NCBI RefSeq assembly: GCF_030814415.1
Contig: NZ_JAUSVB010000006.1
Location: forward strand, 62,001-126,000
DNA length: 64,000 bases
Direction: 5' to 3'
From: Cellulomonas humilata
GTDB lineage: Bacteria > Actinomycetota > Actinomycetes > Actinomycetales > Cellulomonadaceae
The translations under genes were made by a program, and so were the position numbers. Shown here piece by piece: positions 9,253 through 17,989 of the stretch. Under the pieces are notes generated by a model. The model did no database searches and was not told where the DNA came from. It saw only the letters and a program-made list of their open reading frames with translations. Numbering within the stretch: position 1 is the first letter of the stretch; each line of letters begins with the position of its first letter.

Positions 9253-10793
9253 CCGACTACACCTGGCTCGTCCCGCTCCCCGTCGTCATCCCGCTGTCCG
9301 CCGCCGGCCTGGCGCTCGCGCTGTACCGCCGGCCGAACGTGCAGCGGTTCGTCACGGTGGTTGCCCTCGCGCTCGTGCTCGTCGCCAGCGTGGCCCTGCT
9401 CGTGCTCGCCGACGACGGCCCGCTCGTCGTGGACGTCGGCGGCTGGGCGGCCCCCGTGGGCATCGACCTGGTGGCGGACCGGCTCTCGGCGCTCATGCTC
9501 ACCATCTCCAGCGCGGTCACGCTCTGCGTCCTCCTGTACTCCCTCGCGCAGGGCAGCGAGGACGACGAGGAGTCCGCGCCCGTCTCGATCTACCACCCGA
9601 CCTACCTGGTGCTGACGGCGGGCGTGGCCAACGCGTTCCTGTCCGGCGACCTGTTCAACCTCTACGTCGGATTCGAGATCCTGCTCGCCGCCAGCTACGT
9701 CCTCATCACGCTCGGGGGCACGGGCGAGCGGATCCGCGCGGGGACCATCTACATCGTCGTCGCGCTGCTGTCGTCGGTGCTGTTCCTCGTGGCGATCGCG
9801 ATGATCTACGCGGCCACGGGCACCGTGAACCTGGCGCAGCTCGCCCTGCGCCTGCCCGAGATCGACCCCGGCGTCCGGCTGGTGCTGCAGGTGCTGCTGC
9901 TGCTCGCGTTCGCCATCAAGGCGGCCGTCTTCCCGCTGTCCGCGTGGCTCCCGGACTCCTACCCGACCGCCCCCGCGCCGGTGACGGCGGTGTTCGCGGG
10001 CCTGCTGACCAAGGTCGGCGTGTACGCGATCATCCGCACGCAGACGCTGCTGTTCCCCGACGGCAGGCTGGACGACGCCCTCATGTGGGCGGCGCTGGCC
10101 ACGATGGTGATCGGGATCCTCGGCGCCGTCGCGCAGGACGACATCAAGCGACTGCTCTCGTTCACGCTGGTCAGCCACATCGGGTTCATGGTGTTCGGCA
10201 TCGCCCTGGCCACCGACCTCGGGTACACCGCCGCCATCTACTACGTCGCTCACCACATCACCGTGCAGACCGCGCTGTTCCTGGTGGTGGGCCTGGTCGA
10301 GCGCGCGGGCGGGTCGACGTCCCTGACCAAGCTGGGCGGTCTGGCCAAGCTGACCCCGCTGCTCGCGATCCTCTTCTTCGTGCCCGCGATGAACCTGGCC
10401 GGCATCCCGCCACTGTCCGGGTTCCTGGGCAAGGTCGGGCTGCTCGAGGCCGGTGTACAGATGGGCACCCCGCTGGCGTACGTCCTGGTCGTCGGCAGCG
10501 TCGTGACGTCGCTGCTCACGCTCTACGCGCTGGTCAAGGCGTGGAACAAGGCGTTCTGGCAGACCCCCGAGGAGCCGCGCCCGCCGGTGCGCCTGCCCTT
10601 CGGGATGGTTGCCCCGACCGCAGCGCTGATCTGCGTCGGCCTGCTGCTCACCGTCGCGGCCGGCCCGCTGTACGCCTACACCGAGCGCGCCGCCGTCTCC
10701 CTGACCGAGCGCACCCCGTACGTCGACGCCGTGCTGCCCGACGGCGAGCGCGGCCAGGGCGTGTCCGACGACGTGGCGGAGGAGCAGCCGTGA
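9249..10793 (+). CDS. mrpD: Na+/H+ antiporter subunit D (MrpD)
   Basis: A 514-aa polytopic subunit homologous to NuoM/NuoN, the second proton-pumping-type channel of the Mrp antiporter. Diagnostic segments include the helix AFLSGDLFNLYVGFEILL with its conserved Glu, AAVFPLSAWLPDSYPTAPAP with the proton-path residues, and KRLLSFTLVSHIGFMVFG. Start is GTG at 9249, overlapping mrpC's stop. The stop overlaps mrpE's GTG at 10790. It is co-transcribed in the single mrpA-G operon. Confidence 0.95.
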   Translation: MTDYTWLVPLPVVIPLSAAGLALALYRRPNVQRFVTVVALALVLVASVALLVLADDGPLVVDVGGWAAPVGIDLVADRLSALMLTISSAVTLCVLLYSLAQGSEDDEESAPVSIYHPTYLVLTAGVANAFLSGDLFNLYVGFEILLAASYVLITLGGTGERIRAGTIYIVVALLSSVLFLVAIAMIYAATGTVNLAQLALRLPEIDPGVRLVLQVLLLLAFAIKAAVFPLSAWLPDSYPTAPAPVTAVFAGLLTKVGVYAIIRTQTLLFPDGRLDDALMWAALATMVIGILGAVAQDDIKRLLSFTLVSHIGFMVFGIALATDLGYTAAIYYVAHHITVQTALFLVVGLVERAGGSTSLTKLGGLAKLTPLLAILFFVPAMNLAGIPPLSGFLGKVGLLEAGVQMGTPLAYVLVVGSVVTSLLTLYALVKAWNKAFWQTPEEPRPPVRLPFGMVAPTAALICVGLLLTVAAGPLYAYTERAAVSLTERTPYVDAVLPDGERGQGVSDDVAEEQP

Positions 10794-11341
10794 GCCTGCA
10801 CCCGCGCCGGCACCGGTGGCGCACCCAGTGGGCGACGGTCGTCTGGCTGACCGTCGTGTGGGTCTTCCTCTGGGGCGACCTGTCCGTCGGCAACGTGCTG
10901 GCCGGCCTGCTGATTGCGCTCGCCGTGACCACCGGGCTGCGGATGGCGCCCATCGATTTCCACGGGCGCTTCCGTCCGCTGGGCTTCCTGAGGCTGTTCG
11001 GCCGGTTCGCGGTCGACGTGGTGAAGGCGTCGTTCGAGGTCAGCCTCATCGCGATCCGGCCCCGGTACGTGCCGCACGGCGCGGTGATCGGCGTGCAGCT
11101 GCGCAGCCACTCGGACCTGTACCTGACCCTGACCGCGGAGCTGTCGTCGCTGGTCCCGGGCTCTCTGGTGGTCGAGGCGCACCGCCTCACCGGGATGCTC
11201 TACCTGCACGTGCTCGACGTGCGGCAGAGCGGTGGGATCGAGGCGGCACGTCAGTCGGTGCTGGACCAGGAGGAGCGGGTGCTGCGGGCGTTCGCGTCGG
11301 ACGAGGAGCTGGTCGCGGCCGGCCTGGGGGTGCGCGCATGA
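10790..11341 (+). CDS. mrpE: Na+/H+ antiporter subunit E (MrpE)
   Basis: A 183-aa subunit with two N-terminal membrane helices (WLTVVWVFLWGDLSVGNVLAG, then LLIALAVTTGL) and a conserved soluble portion containing VKASFEVSLIAIRP and LSSLVPGSLVVE, which fit the MNHE domain. MrpE helps assemble the complex and is sometimes dispensable for transport. GTG start at 10790 overlaps mrpD's stop; the stop overlaps mrpF's ATG at 11338. Confidence 0.93.
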   Translation: MSLHPRRHRWRTQWATVVWLTVVWVFLWGDLSVGNVLAGLLIALAVTTGLRMAPIDFHGRFRPLGFLRLFGRFAVDVVKASFEVSLIAIRPRYVPHGAVIGVQLRSHSDLYLTLTAELSSLVPGSLVVEAHRLTGMLYLHVLDVRQSGGIEAARQSVLDQEERVLRAFASDEELVAAGLGVRA

Positions 11342-11751
11342 CCGTCGTCGTCTGGGTCTGCGGGATTCTCCTCACCGTCGGGGCGGTGCTGGCCGTCATC
11401 CGCGCGGAGAAGGGTCCGTCGATGCTCGACCGGACCATCGCGCTCGACATCGTGGTGACGACGATGATCGCGGCCGTCGCGCTGTACGCCGCGATCGAGC
11501 GCCGCACCGACGTGGTCCCGATCCTGGTGGTGCTGTCGCTGGTCGGCTTCGTCGGGTCGGTGACCATCGCGCGGTTCGCGGCGGTCGAACCCGAGGGCGA
11601 GGGCCGCGTGCGCACGCGCGAGGAGATCGCCGCCCAGGAGGCCGAGCGGATGGACGCCGAGGACGAGGCCGAGGGCTCACGCCGGACAGGACGACGCGAG
11701 GGGTACGACGAGCACCACGGTGGCGGCGCCGAGGGGGAGGTCCGAGGATGA
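11338..11751 (+). CDS. mrpF: Na+/H+ antiporter subunit F (MrpF)
   Basis: A 137-aa protein. The first 85 or so residues are the MrpF/PhaF domain with three membrane helices and the conserved RAEKGPSMLDRTIALD loop. A charged, Glu/Arg-rich tail of about 50 residues, absent from most short MrpF proteins, follows and is probably cytoplasmic. It is a membrane subunit of the antiporter with no known catalytic activity of its own. ATG at 11338 overlaps mrpE's stop; the stop overlaps mrpG's ATG at 11748. Confidence 0.92.
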   Translation: MTVVVWVCGILLTVGAVLAVIRAEKGPSMLDRTIALDIVVTTMIAAVALYAAIERRTDVVPILVVLSLVGFVGSVTIARFAAVEPEGEGRVRTREEIAAQEAERMDAEDEAEGSRRTGRREGYDEHHGGGAEGEVRG

Positions 11752-12149
11752 CGCAGGACCAGTGGACGACCGTCGCCGACGTCGCCTCGGCGGTGTGCCT
11801 GCTCGGCGGGGCGTTCCTCGCGTTCGCGGCCGGTGTCGGCGTGCTGCGCTTCCCGGACCTGCTGGCGCGGATGCACGCGGGCACCAAGCCGCAGGTGCTC
11901 GGTCTCGCGCTGGTGCTCATCGGCCTGGCCCTGCGGCTCCGGTCCGGCGGCGCGGTGTGGGCGCTGGTGCTCGTGGCGGTGTTCCAGATGCTCACCGCAC
12001 CCGTGGCGGCGCACATGGTCGGCCGCGCCGGCTACCGGACGGGCAAGGTCCGCAGCGACCTGCTGGTGGTCGACGAGCTGACCAGCGACCAGGAGCGCGC
12101 GCAGGCGCGGGACCAGGGTCGACCCGACGACGACGAGCCCCGAGACTGA
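11748..12149 (+). CDS. mrpG: Na+/H+ antiporter subunit G (MrpG)
   Basis: A 133-aa subunit with the MrpG/PhaG signature GVLRFPDLLARMHAGTKPQ between the first two of three hydrophobic helices, then a hydrophilic C-terminal tail ending in acidic residues. It is the last subunit of the six-gene mrp operon (subunits A-B fused, C, D, E, F, G), which is therefore complete. The ATG at 11748 overlaps mrpF's stop. The oxidoreductase that follows starts 18 nt downstream with its own strong Shine-Dalgarno. Confidence 0.93.
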   Translation: MTQDQWTTVADVASAVCLLGGAFLAFAAGVGVLRFPDLLARMHAGTKPQVLGLALVLIGLALRLRSGGAVWALVLVAVFQMLTAPVAAHMVGRAGYRTGKVRSDLLVVDELTSDQERAQARDQGRPDDDEPRD

Positions 12150-12167
12150 GGGGCAGAGGAGGACGCG

Positions 12168-13616
12168 ATGACGCGACCGGACGTCGTGGTGGTCGGCTCA
12201 GGCCCCAACGGGCTCGCCGCCGCCGTCACCCTCGCGCGCGCGGGCCTGCGGGTGACCGTCCTGGAGTCGCAGCCGACCGTCGGCGGCGGCGCACGCACCC
12301 TCGACCTGGGTCTCGCCGACGGCATCACCCACGACATCTGCTCCGCCGTGCACCCGATGGCGTGGGCGTCCCCGTTCTTCGCGAGCTTCGACCTGCGGTC
12401 CCGCGGGGTCGAGCTCCTGGTGCCCGACGTGTCGTACGCGCAGCCGCTCCCCGACGGGAGGGCAGGGGTGGCGTACCGGGACCTGGAGCGCACGGTCGAG
12501 AAGCTCGGCGTCGACGGTGCAGTCTGGCGGTCGCTGGTCGGCGGCGACCCGGCCGCCGCGGTGAGGGTGGCGCTGTCCGACAAGCGGTCGGTGCCGGTGG
12601 TCGACCCCCGCGCCGCGCTGCGGTTCGGGCTCGGCATCCTGGAGCAGGGCACGCGCGCGTGGGACCGCCGGTTCGTCGGCGACGTCGCCCCCGCGCTGCT
12701 CACCGGTGTCGCGGCGCACGCGATCTCGCGGCTCCCGTCCGTCGCGGCCGCGGGCACTGCGCTCCTGCTGGGCACCCTCGCACACGCCGAGGGTGGCTGG
12801 CCCATCCCGCGCGGCGGCTCCGGGGCGATCACCGCCGCACTGGTGCGCGACCTCGAGGCGCACGGCGGGACCATCCGCACCGACCATCGGGTGCGCAGCG
12901 AGGCCGACCTGCCGATCGCGCACTGCTACGTGTTCGACACCACCCCCCGCACCCTGGTCGACGTGCTCGGCCACCGCATCCCCCCGCGAGCGCGCGACGC
13001 GTTGGCCGCGTTCGAGTACGGCGACGCGGCGGCCAAGGTCGACTTCGTGCTCGACGGTCCGGTGCCGTGGACGGTGCCCGACGTCGGGCGGGCCGGCACC
13101 GTGCACGTCGGCGGCACGCGCGCCGAGATGGCCCGCGCGGAGAACGCGGTCGCGCGCGGCGAGCACGCGGACCTGCCGATGACGCTGGTCAGCGACCCGA
13201 CCGTCGTCGACGCGACGCGCGAGGTGAACGGGCGGCGACCGCTGTGGACCTACGCGCACGTGCCGTCCGGGTCCGACCGGGACGTGACCGAGACCGTCAC
13301 CCGGCACATCGAGCGGTACGCGCCGGGTTTCCGGGACGTCGTCGTCGCGTCCCGCTGCACGCCCGCGGCCCGCCTGAGCGACCACAACGAGAACTACGTC
13401 GACGGCGACATCTCCGCGGGCCGCGCCAGCATCGGCCAGCTCTTCGCGCGGCCGACCCGACGCCTCGACCCGTACTTCTCGGGCCGCGCCGGGGTCTACC
13501 TGTGCTCGGCGTCGACCCCGCCCGGACCCGGCGTGCACGGCCTCGGCGGCTGGTACGCGGCGAAGCGGGTGCTGCGCGAGTTCGGGATCATGGCGCCGCC
13601 GAGCCTGGCGCCGTAG
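12168..13616 (+). CDS. CrtI/phytoene-dehydrogenase-like FAD-dependent oxidoreductase
   Basis: A 482-aa flavoprotein. The N-terminal dinucleotide-binding fold is clear (VVVVGSGPNGLAAAVTLARAG, split by the GxGxxG core, ending in the acidic residue of TVLES). The C terminus has the second FAD-contact motif of this superfamily (LCSASTPPGPGVHGLGGWYAA). Members desaturate or oxidise isoprenoids and other hydrophobic compounds; no carotenoid gene is nearby, so the substrate is unknown. The ATG at 12168 is preceded by GAGGAGG. It lies 18 nt after mrpG and may be co-transcribed with the antiporter, though a functional link is not evident. Confidence 0.8.
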   Translation: MTRPDVVVVGSGPNGLAAAVTLARAGLRVTVLESQPTVGGGARTLDLGLADGITHDICSAVHPMAWASPFFASFDLRSRGVELLVPDVSYAQPLPDGRAGVAYRDLERTVEKLGVDGAVWRSLVGGDPAAAVRVALSDKRSVPVVDPRAALRFGLGILEQGTRAWDRRFVGDVAPALLTGVAAHAISRLPSVAAAGTALLLGTLAHAEGGWPIPRGGSGAITAALVRDLEAHGGTIRTDHRVRSEADLPIAHCYVFDTTPRTLVDVLGHRIPPRARDALAAFEYGDAAAKVDFVLDGPVPWTVPDVGRAGTVHVGGTRAEMARAENAVARGEHADLPMTLVSDPTVVDATREVNGRRPLWTYAHVPSGSDRDVTETVTRHIERYAPGFRDVVVASRCTPAARLSDHNENYVDGDISAGRASIGQLFARPTRRLDPYFSGRAGVYLCSASTPPGPGVHGLGGWYAAKRVLREFGIMAPPSLAP

Positions 13617-13625
13617 TCCGTCGCG

Positions 13626-13913
13626 TCAGTCCATCGGGTTGAGGTCCGGCCCGTCGTCGACCTGCGCCGTGAACCGCGCGGTCCCGCGGGTGGCCAGCAC
13701 CCGGGACATCGCGACGAGCGCCCCGGTGATGGCCGCGGCGGCGACGACCTCGGCCAGGCCGGCGTCGCCCTGGTCGTCGGCGGCCGGGGGCTTGTGCCCG
13801 GTCTTCGCCTTCCACGCCAGCGCGAGCACCTTCTGGACGACCAGGGCGGCGAGGAACGCGGCGCCTGCGCCGATGATCTTCGCGACGATGGAGTTGGTCT
13901 GCTTGTCGGTCAC
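13626..13913 (-). CDS. DUF4235 family small membrane protein
   Basis: A 95-aa protein with two hydrophobic segments (residues about 10-30, AKIIGAGAAFLAALVVQKVLA, and about 55-70, VVAAAAITGALVAMSRVLA) separated by the 'AWKAKTGHKPP' loop seen in DUF4235 proteins. The family is common in actinobacteria and has no assigned function. The start is GTG at 13913 with GGAGG a few bases upstream. It is convergent with the upstream oxidoreductase and divergent from the thiamine operon. Confidence 0.7.
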   Translation of the reverse strand: MTDKQTNSIVAKIIGAGAAFLAALVVQKVLALAWKAKTGHKPPAADDQGDAGLAEVVAAAAITGALVAMSRVLATRGTARFTAQVDDGPDLNPMD

Positions 13914-14010
13914 GGGGAGCCTCCGGAGGTGGTGACGGGGTCTGCGACGACCGTAGCCCGGCGCGGGGCCGTGCGCTGCCCCACGGCGGCGTAGGATCGC
14001 CGCGAACGAC

Positions 14011-14166
14011 AGGGGAGCGTCGGATCCGCAGGGGTCTGGACGCTGAGAGTGCGGACCACCGCAGACCCTCGAACCTGATCCGGTTGATACCGGCGTAGGG
14101 AGTCGGGCTTCTCAGCCCTCGCAGGTGAGCCTGCGACGGCCCCCTCCTTTCCGACCAAGGAGGAGC
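14011..14166 (+). promoter_or_regulatory. TPP (thiamine pyrophosphate) riboswitch with Shine-Dalgarno-masking hairpin
   Basis: The conserved thi-box elements are present in order: GGGG (14031), CTGAGA (14043-14048), ACCTGATC (14073-14080) and ATACCGGCGTAGGGA (14087-14101). Downstream are two short hairpins (14105-14118 and 14119-14136). A third pairs CCTCCTT (14143-14149) exactly with AAGGAGG (14157-14163), which is the Shine-Dalgarno of thiB. No T-tract is seen, so control is likely translational: ligand-bound RNA would leave the ribosome site sequestered. A TAGGAT hexamer at 13992-13997 could be the -10 element. The aptamer identity is firm; the switching mechanism is inferred. Confidence 0.9.
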
Positions 14167-14173
14167 ATCACCC

Positions 14174-15196
14174 ATGGCGAGGATCCACTCGCTCATCGCA
14201 GTCGCCGGCGTCATCGCCCTGGCCGGCTGCTCGGCCATCGGCACCGACGACGCCGCCCCCAGCGCGTCGGCCGGCACCGTCACGCTCGTCACGCACGACT
14301 CGTTCGTGCTGTCCGACGGACTCCTCGAGTCGTTCGAGGAGGAGTCCGGTCTCGCGGTCGAGGTCGTGCAGCCGGGCGACGGCGGCGCGCTGGTGAACCA
14401 GCTCGTGCTCACCAAGGACGCCCCGCTGGGTGACCTGGTGTTCGGCATCGACAACTCGTTCGCGTCGCGGGCCGTCGACGAGGGCGTCGTCGCGCCGACC
14501 GAGGCGCCCGATGCGTTCGAGGGCGCCCTCGTGCCCGTCGACTACGGCGACGTCTGCATCAACGTCGACCACGCCTGGTTCACGGCCCAGGGGCTCGCGG
14601 AGCCGGTCACCCTCGAGGACCTGACCAAGCCCGAGTACAAGGACCTGCTCGTCGTCCCCAACGCGGTGACGTCGTCGCCGGGCCTGTCGTTCCTGCTGGC
14701 GACGGTCGGCGCGTTCGGCGAGGACGGCTGGGTCGACTATTGGACCGCGCTGAAGGCGAACGGCCTGAAGGTGGCCGACGGCTGGTCCGACGCGTACTTC
14801 ACGGACTTCTCCGGCGGGGGCGGCGGCGGGCCTCGCCCGATCGTCCTGTCCTACGCGTCGTCGCCCCCGTCCACGGTGCCCGAGGGCGGCACGGAGCCGA
14901 CGACCGGCGCCCTCCTCGACACCTGCTTCCGGCAGACGGAGTACGCGGGCGTCCTCGAGGGTGCGGCGAACCCGGAGGGCGCGCAGGAGCTGCTCGACTT
15001 CCTGCTGTCCGACGAGGTCCAGGACGACATCCCGGTCTCCATGTACATGTACCCCGTGAGCCCGACGGCCACGCTCCCCGAGGAGTGGACCGCGTTCGCA
15101 CCCCTGGCGACCGACCCGTTCGAGGTCTCTCCGGAGGACATCAGCAAGAACCGTGAGGCGTGGCTGGCCCTCTGGTCGGAGACGGTGATCGGCTGA
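14174..15196 (+). CDS. thiB: Thiamine ABC transporter substrate-binding lipoprotein
   Basis: A 340-aa extracellular lipoprotein. A short signal peptide ends in a lipobox LAGC with the lipidated Cys at residue 19. The mature part matches thiamine/spermidine-type binding proteins (TVTLVTHDSFVLSDGLLESF, then the FGIDNSFASRAVDEGV region). It captures thiamine or its phosphates for the permease ThiP and ATPase ThiQ encoded directly downstream. The ATG at 14174 has AAGGAGG 11 nt upstream, which is masked in the riboswitch hairpin. The identity is supported by both sequence type and the TPP riboswitch. Confidence 0.9.
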   Translation: MARIHSLIAVAGVIALAGCSAIGTDDAAPSASAGTVTLVTHDSFVLSDGLLESFEEESGLAVEVVQPGDGGALVNQLVLTKDAPLGDLVFGIDNSFASRAVDEGVVAPTEAPDAFEGALVPVDYGDVCINVDHAWFTAQGLAEPVTLEDLTKPEYKDLLVVPNAVTSSPGLSFLLATVGAFGEDGWVDYWTALKANGLKVADGWSDAYFTDFSGGGGGGPRPIVLSYASSPPSTVPEGGTEPTTGALLDTCFRQTEYAGVLEGAANPEGAQELLDFLLSDEVQDDIPVSMYMYPVSPTATLPEEWTAFAPLATDPFEVSPEDISKNREAWLALWSETVIG

Positions 15197-15198
15197 CC

Positions 15199-16935
15199 AT
15201 GTCCGTCTCGACGCTCACCCGACCCGACGTTGCTGCAGCGTCGGGTCGGGGGCGTGTCGTGGTGTTCTGGTCGGCTGCGGTCGCTCTGCCCTTGATCTTC
15301 TTGGGCGTCTTCTTCGCCTGGCCCGTGGCGGTGATGATCGCGAAGGGGTTCGTCGTCGACGGGCAGCTGGACCTCAGCGGCTTCGCGGACGTGTTCTCGC
15401 GACCCCGCACGTGGCGGATCGTCGGGCTGACGGTGGCGCAGGCGACCCTGGGGACCGCGCTGAGCGTGCTGCTCGGGGTACCCGGCGCGTACGTCCTGTA
15501 CCGGCACACGTTCCGGGGGCGCACCTTCCTGCGGGCGTTCGTGACCGTGCCGTTCGTCCTGCCGACGGTTGTCGTCGGCGTGGCGTTCCGGTCGTTGCTG
15601 GTCAGCGGCGGGCCGCTCGGGTTCCTGCACCTCGACGGCACGTTCGCCGCGATCGTCGCCGCGCTCGTCTTCTTCAACTACGCGGTCGTGGTGCGCGCCG
15701 TCGGCGGGCTCTGGGAGCGGCTCGACCCGCGGGCGGAGCAGGCGGCGCGGGCGCTCGGCGCGTCGCCGTGGCGGGCGTTCGTCACGGTGACCCTGCCCCA
15801 GCTGACGCCGGCCATCGCGTCGGCGGCGTCGCTCGCGTTCCTCTTCTGCGCGACCGCCTTCGGGACCGTGCTCGTGCTCGGCGGCCTGCAGTTCGGGACC
15901 ATCGAGACCGAGATCTGGATCCAGACGACGCAGTTCCTCGACCTGCGGGCGGCCGCCGTGCTGTCCGTCGTGCAGCTCGTGGTCGTCGCGGGGACGCTGA
16001 TCGTCGCGGGCCGTGCCCGGTCGCGCCGGGAGCAGGCGCTCGGGCTCACCCTGCCGTCCGCCTCCGTCCGGCCGCTCCGGCTCCGCCGGCCCGCCGGCAT
16101 GCCGACCGGCGACGGGCACGCGCTCACCCTCGTCGCCACCGCCGTGACCGCCCTCGTCGTCCTCCTGCTGGCCCTGCCCCTGGTCAACCTGGTCGTGCGG
16201 TCGCTGCGGACTCCCGACGGCTGGGGGCTCGACCACTACACCGCGCTCGGCACCACCGGCGGGTCGCTCACCGTGACGGTGTGGCAGGCCACGCTGAACT
16301 CCCTGCGGGTGGCGCTCGACGCCACGGTGATCGCGCTGGTCGTCGGCGGGCTCGTCGCGCTCGTGGTGTCCCGACGGCCACGCCGCGCGGTCGGCCGCCG
16401 CGCCGTCGCCGGGCTCGACGCGCTGTTCATGCTCCCGCTCGGTGTGTCCGCGGTGACCGTCGGGTTCGGGTTCCTGCTGTCCATGCACCACCCGTTCGGG
16501 CTGCCCGTCGACCTGCGGACCAGCCCGCTGCTGGTGCCGATCGCCCAGGCGGTCGTCGCCGTGCCGCTCGTCGTGCGGGTGGTGCTGCCGGTGCTGCGCG
16601 CGATCGACCCGCGTCTGCGGGAGGCGGCCGCGACGCTCGGCGCCACGCCCGGTCGCGTGCTGCGGACCGTGGACCTGTCGATCGCCGGCCGGTCCCTGGG
16701 CCTCGCCGTCGGGTTCGCGTTCGCCGCGTCGCTGGGGGAGTTCGGTGCCACGTCGTTCCTCTCCCGCCCCGACCGGCCGACCCTGCCCGTCGTGATCTTC
16801 CGGCTCATCGGCCGGCCCGGTGCCGAGTCCTACGGCATGACGCTCGCCGCGTCCGTGGTCCTCGCGGTGCTCACCGCGGGGATCGTCGCGGCCTGCGAAC
16901 GACTGCGCGCCCCCGGCGCCGGAGGTGAGTGGTGA
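15199..16935 (+). CDS. thiP: Thiamine ABC transporter permease
   Basis: A 578-aa permease made of two fused binding-protein-dependent transport domains, as usual for ThiP. About 12 hydrophobic helices are visible. The ATPase-contact (EAA) loops are EQAARALGASPWRAFVTVTLP in the first half and EAAATLGATPGRVLRTVDL in the second. It forms the membrane channel for thiamine uptake. I start it at ATG 15199, 2 nt after the thiB stop; the frame is open further upstream, but only across thiB. The stop overlaps the thiQ GTG. Confidence 0.9.
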   Translation: MSVSTLTRPDVAAASGRGRVVVFWSAAVALPLIFLGVFFAWPVAVMIAKGFVVDGQLDLSGFADVFSRPRTWRIVGLTVAQATLGTALSVLLGVPGAYVLYRHTFRGRTFLRAFVTVPFVLPTVVVGVAFRSLLVSGGPLGFLHLDGTFAAIVAALVFFNYAVVVRAVGGLWERLDPRAEQAARALGASPWRAFVTVTLPQLTPAIASAASLAFLFCATAFGTVLVLGGLQFGTIETEIWIQTTQFLDLRAAAVLSVVQLVVVAGTLIVAGRARSRREQALGLTLPSASVRPLRLRRPAGMPTGDGHALTLVATAVTALVVLLLALPLVNLVVRSLRTPDGWGLDHYTALGTTGGSLTVTVWQATLNSLRVALDATVIALVVGGLVALVVSRRPRRAVGRRAVAGLDALFMLPLGVSAVTVGFGFLLSMHHPFGLPVDLRTSPLLVPIAQAVVAVPLVVRVVLPVLRAIDPRLREAAATLGATPGRVLRTVDLSIAGRSLGLAVGFAFAASLGEFGATSFLSRPDRPTLPVVIFRLIGRPGAESYGMTLAASVVLAVLTAGIVAACERLRAPGAGGEW

Positions 16936-17918
16936 ACGGTCTGTCTCTGCGGGACGTCGTCGTCCGGTACGGCTCGGTCCCGGCCGTCGACGGGGTCTCC
17001 CTGGACGTGGCGCCCGGCTCCGTCGTCGCACTGCTCGGACCGTCCGGCTGCGGCAAGTCGTCGCTGCTGCGTGCGGTCGCCGGCCTCGAACCGCTGGCCG
17101 GCGGCACCGTCTCGTGGGACGGCACCTCGCTCGTCGGCGTGCCCGTGCACCGGCGCGGGTTCGGGCTGATGTTCCAGGACGGGCAGCTCTTCGCGCACCG
17201 GACGGTCGGCGGGAACGTCGCCTACGGCCTCCCCGCCCGGTCCGGCGCGCGCGTCGCGTCTCTGCTGGAGCTGGTCGGGCTCGCCGGGTATGAGGACCGC
17301 GGCATCGCCACTCTGTCGGGCGGCGAGCGTCAGCGCGTCGCCCTCGCCCGCGCGCTCGCCCCGGCACCCCGGCTCCTGCTTCTCGACGAGCCCCTGTCCG
17401 CCCTCGACCGTGCCCTGCGCGAACGCCTCGCCGTCGACCTACGCGCCGCGCTCGTCGCCACCGGCACCACCGCGGTGTTCGTCACCCACGACCAGGACGA
17501 GGCCTTCGCCGTCGCCGACCGCGTCGCCGTCATGGCCGCCGGCCGGCTCCTGCAAGTCGACGCACCCGCGGACCTCTGGGTCCGGCCGGCCTCCCGCGAG
17601 GTTGCCGCGTTCCTCGGCTACGAAGCCTTCGTCCCGCTCGACAGCCCCGCCGCGGCGCCCCTGCGCGACGCCCTCGACGTGCCGCCGTCCGGCGCGACCC
17701 TCGCGCTCGCGGAAGGTGCGTTCGTCGTCGGGCGCACCGGCGTCGCCAAGGGCACCGTCCGCGGGGTCTCGTCGCGACGAGGCCGGTCCGAGGTCCGCGT
17801 CGACGTCGACGGGATCGGCGTGGTCACCGCGCTCGGGCCCGTCGGCGGACGCTGGGCGGTCGGCGACGTCGTCGAGCTCGGCGTGGAACCGGACGCGCTC
17901 GCGGTCCTCGACGCCTGA
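16932..17918 (+). CDS. thiQ: Thiamine ABC transporter ATP-binding protein
   Basis: A 328-aa ABC ATPase. Walker A GPSGCGKSS, Q-loop FQDGQLF, signature LSGGERQR, Walker B RLLLLDEPLSALD and switch His (FVTHDQDEA) are all intact. A C-terminal regulatory extension of about 100 residues (TOBE-like) follows. It energises ThiP. I chose GTG 16932, which overlaps the thiP stop (GTGA) with GGAGG 5 nt upstream; the adjacent GTG at 16929 is an alternative one codon longer. It is the last gene of the riboswitch-controlled thiBPQ operon. Confidence 0.9.
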   Translation: MNGLSLRDVVVRYGSVPAVDGVSLDVAPGSVVALLGPSGCGKSSLLRAVAGLEPLAGGTVSWDGTSLVGVPVHRRGFGLMFQDGQLFAHRTVGGNVAYGLPARSGARVASLLELVGLAGYEDRGIATLSGGERQRVALARALAPAPRLLLLDEPLSALDRALRERLAVDLRAALVATGTTAVFVTHDQDEAFAVADRVAVMAAGRLLQVDAPADLWVRPASREVAAFLGYEAFVPLDSPAAAPLRDALDVPPSGATLALAEGAFVVGRTGVAKGTVRGVSSRRGRSEVRVDVDGIGVVTALGPVGGRWAVGDVVELGVEPDALAVLDA

Positions 17919-17931
17919 TCGCGGTCGGCGC

Positions 17932-17950
17932 CCGACCGGACTACGGTCGG
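17932..17950 (+). terminator. Weak hairpin after thiBPQ
   Basis: CCGACCG (17932-17938) pairs with CGGTCGG (17944-17950) around a 5-nt loop, 14 nt after the thiQ stop. An overlapping alternative stem (GGTCGG/CCGACC) is also possible. There is no U-tract, so termination is only a suggestion. Confidence 0.4.
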
Positions 17951-17989
17951 AAGCATCAGGTCGAGCAGGTGAGCACCGAGGTGATGGCG

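Noticed and set aside
14851..17367. 838-codon minus-strand frame opposite thiP and thiQ
   Set aside because: Composition is Arg/Pro/Gly-rich with no domain; the plus strand carries complete ABC transporter genes.
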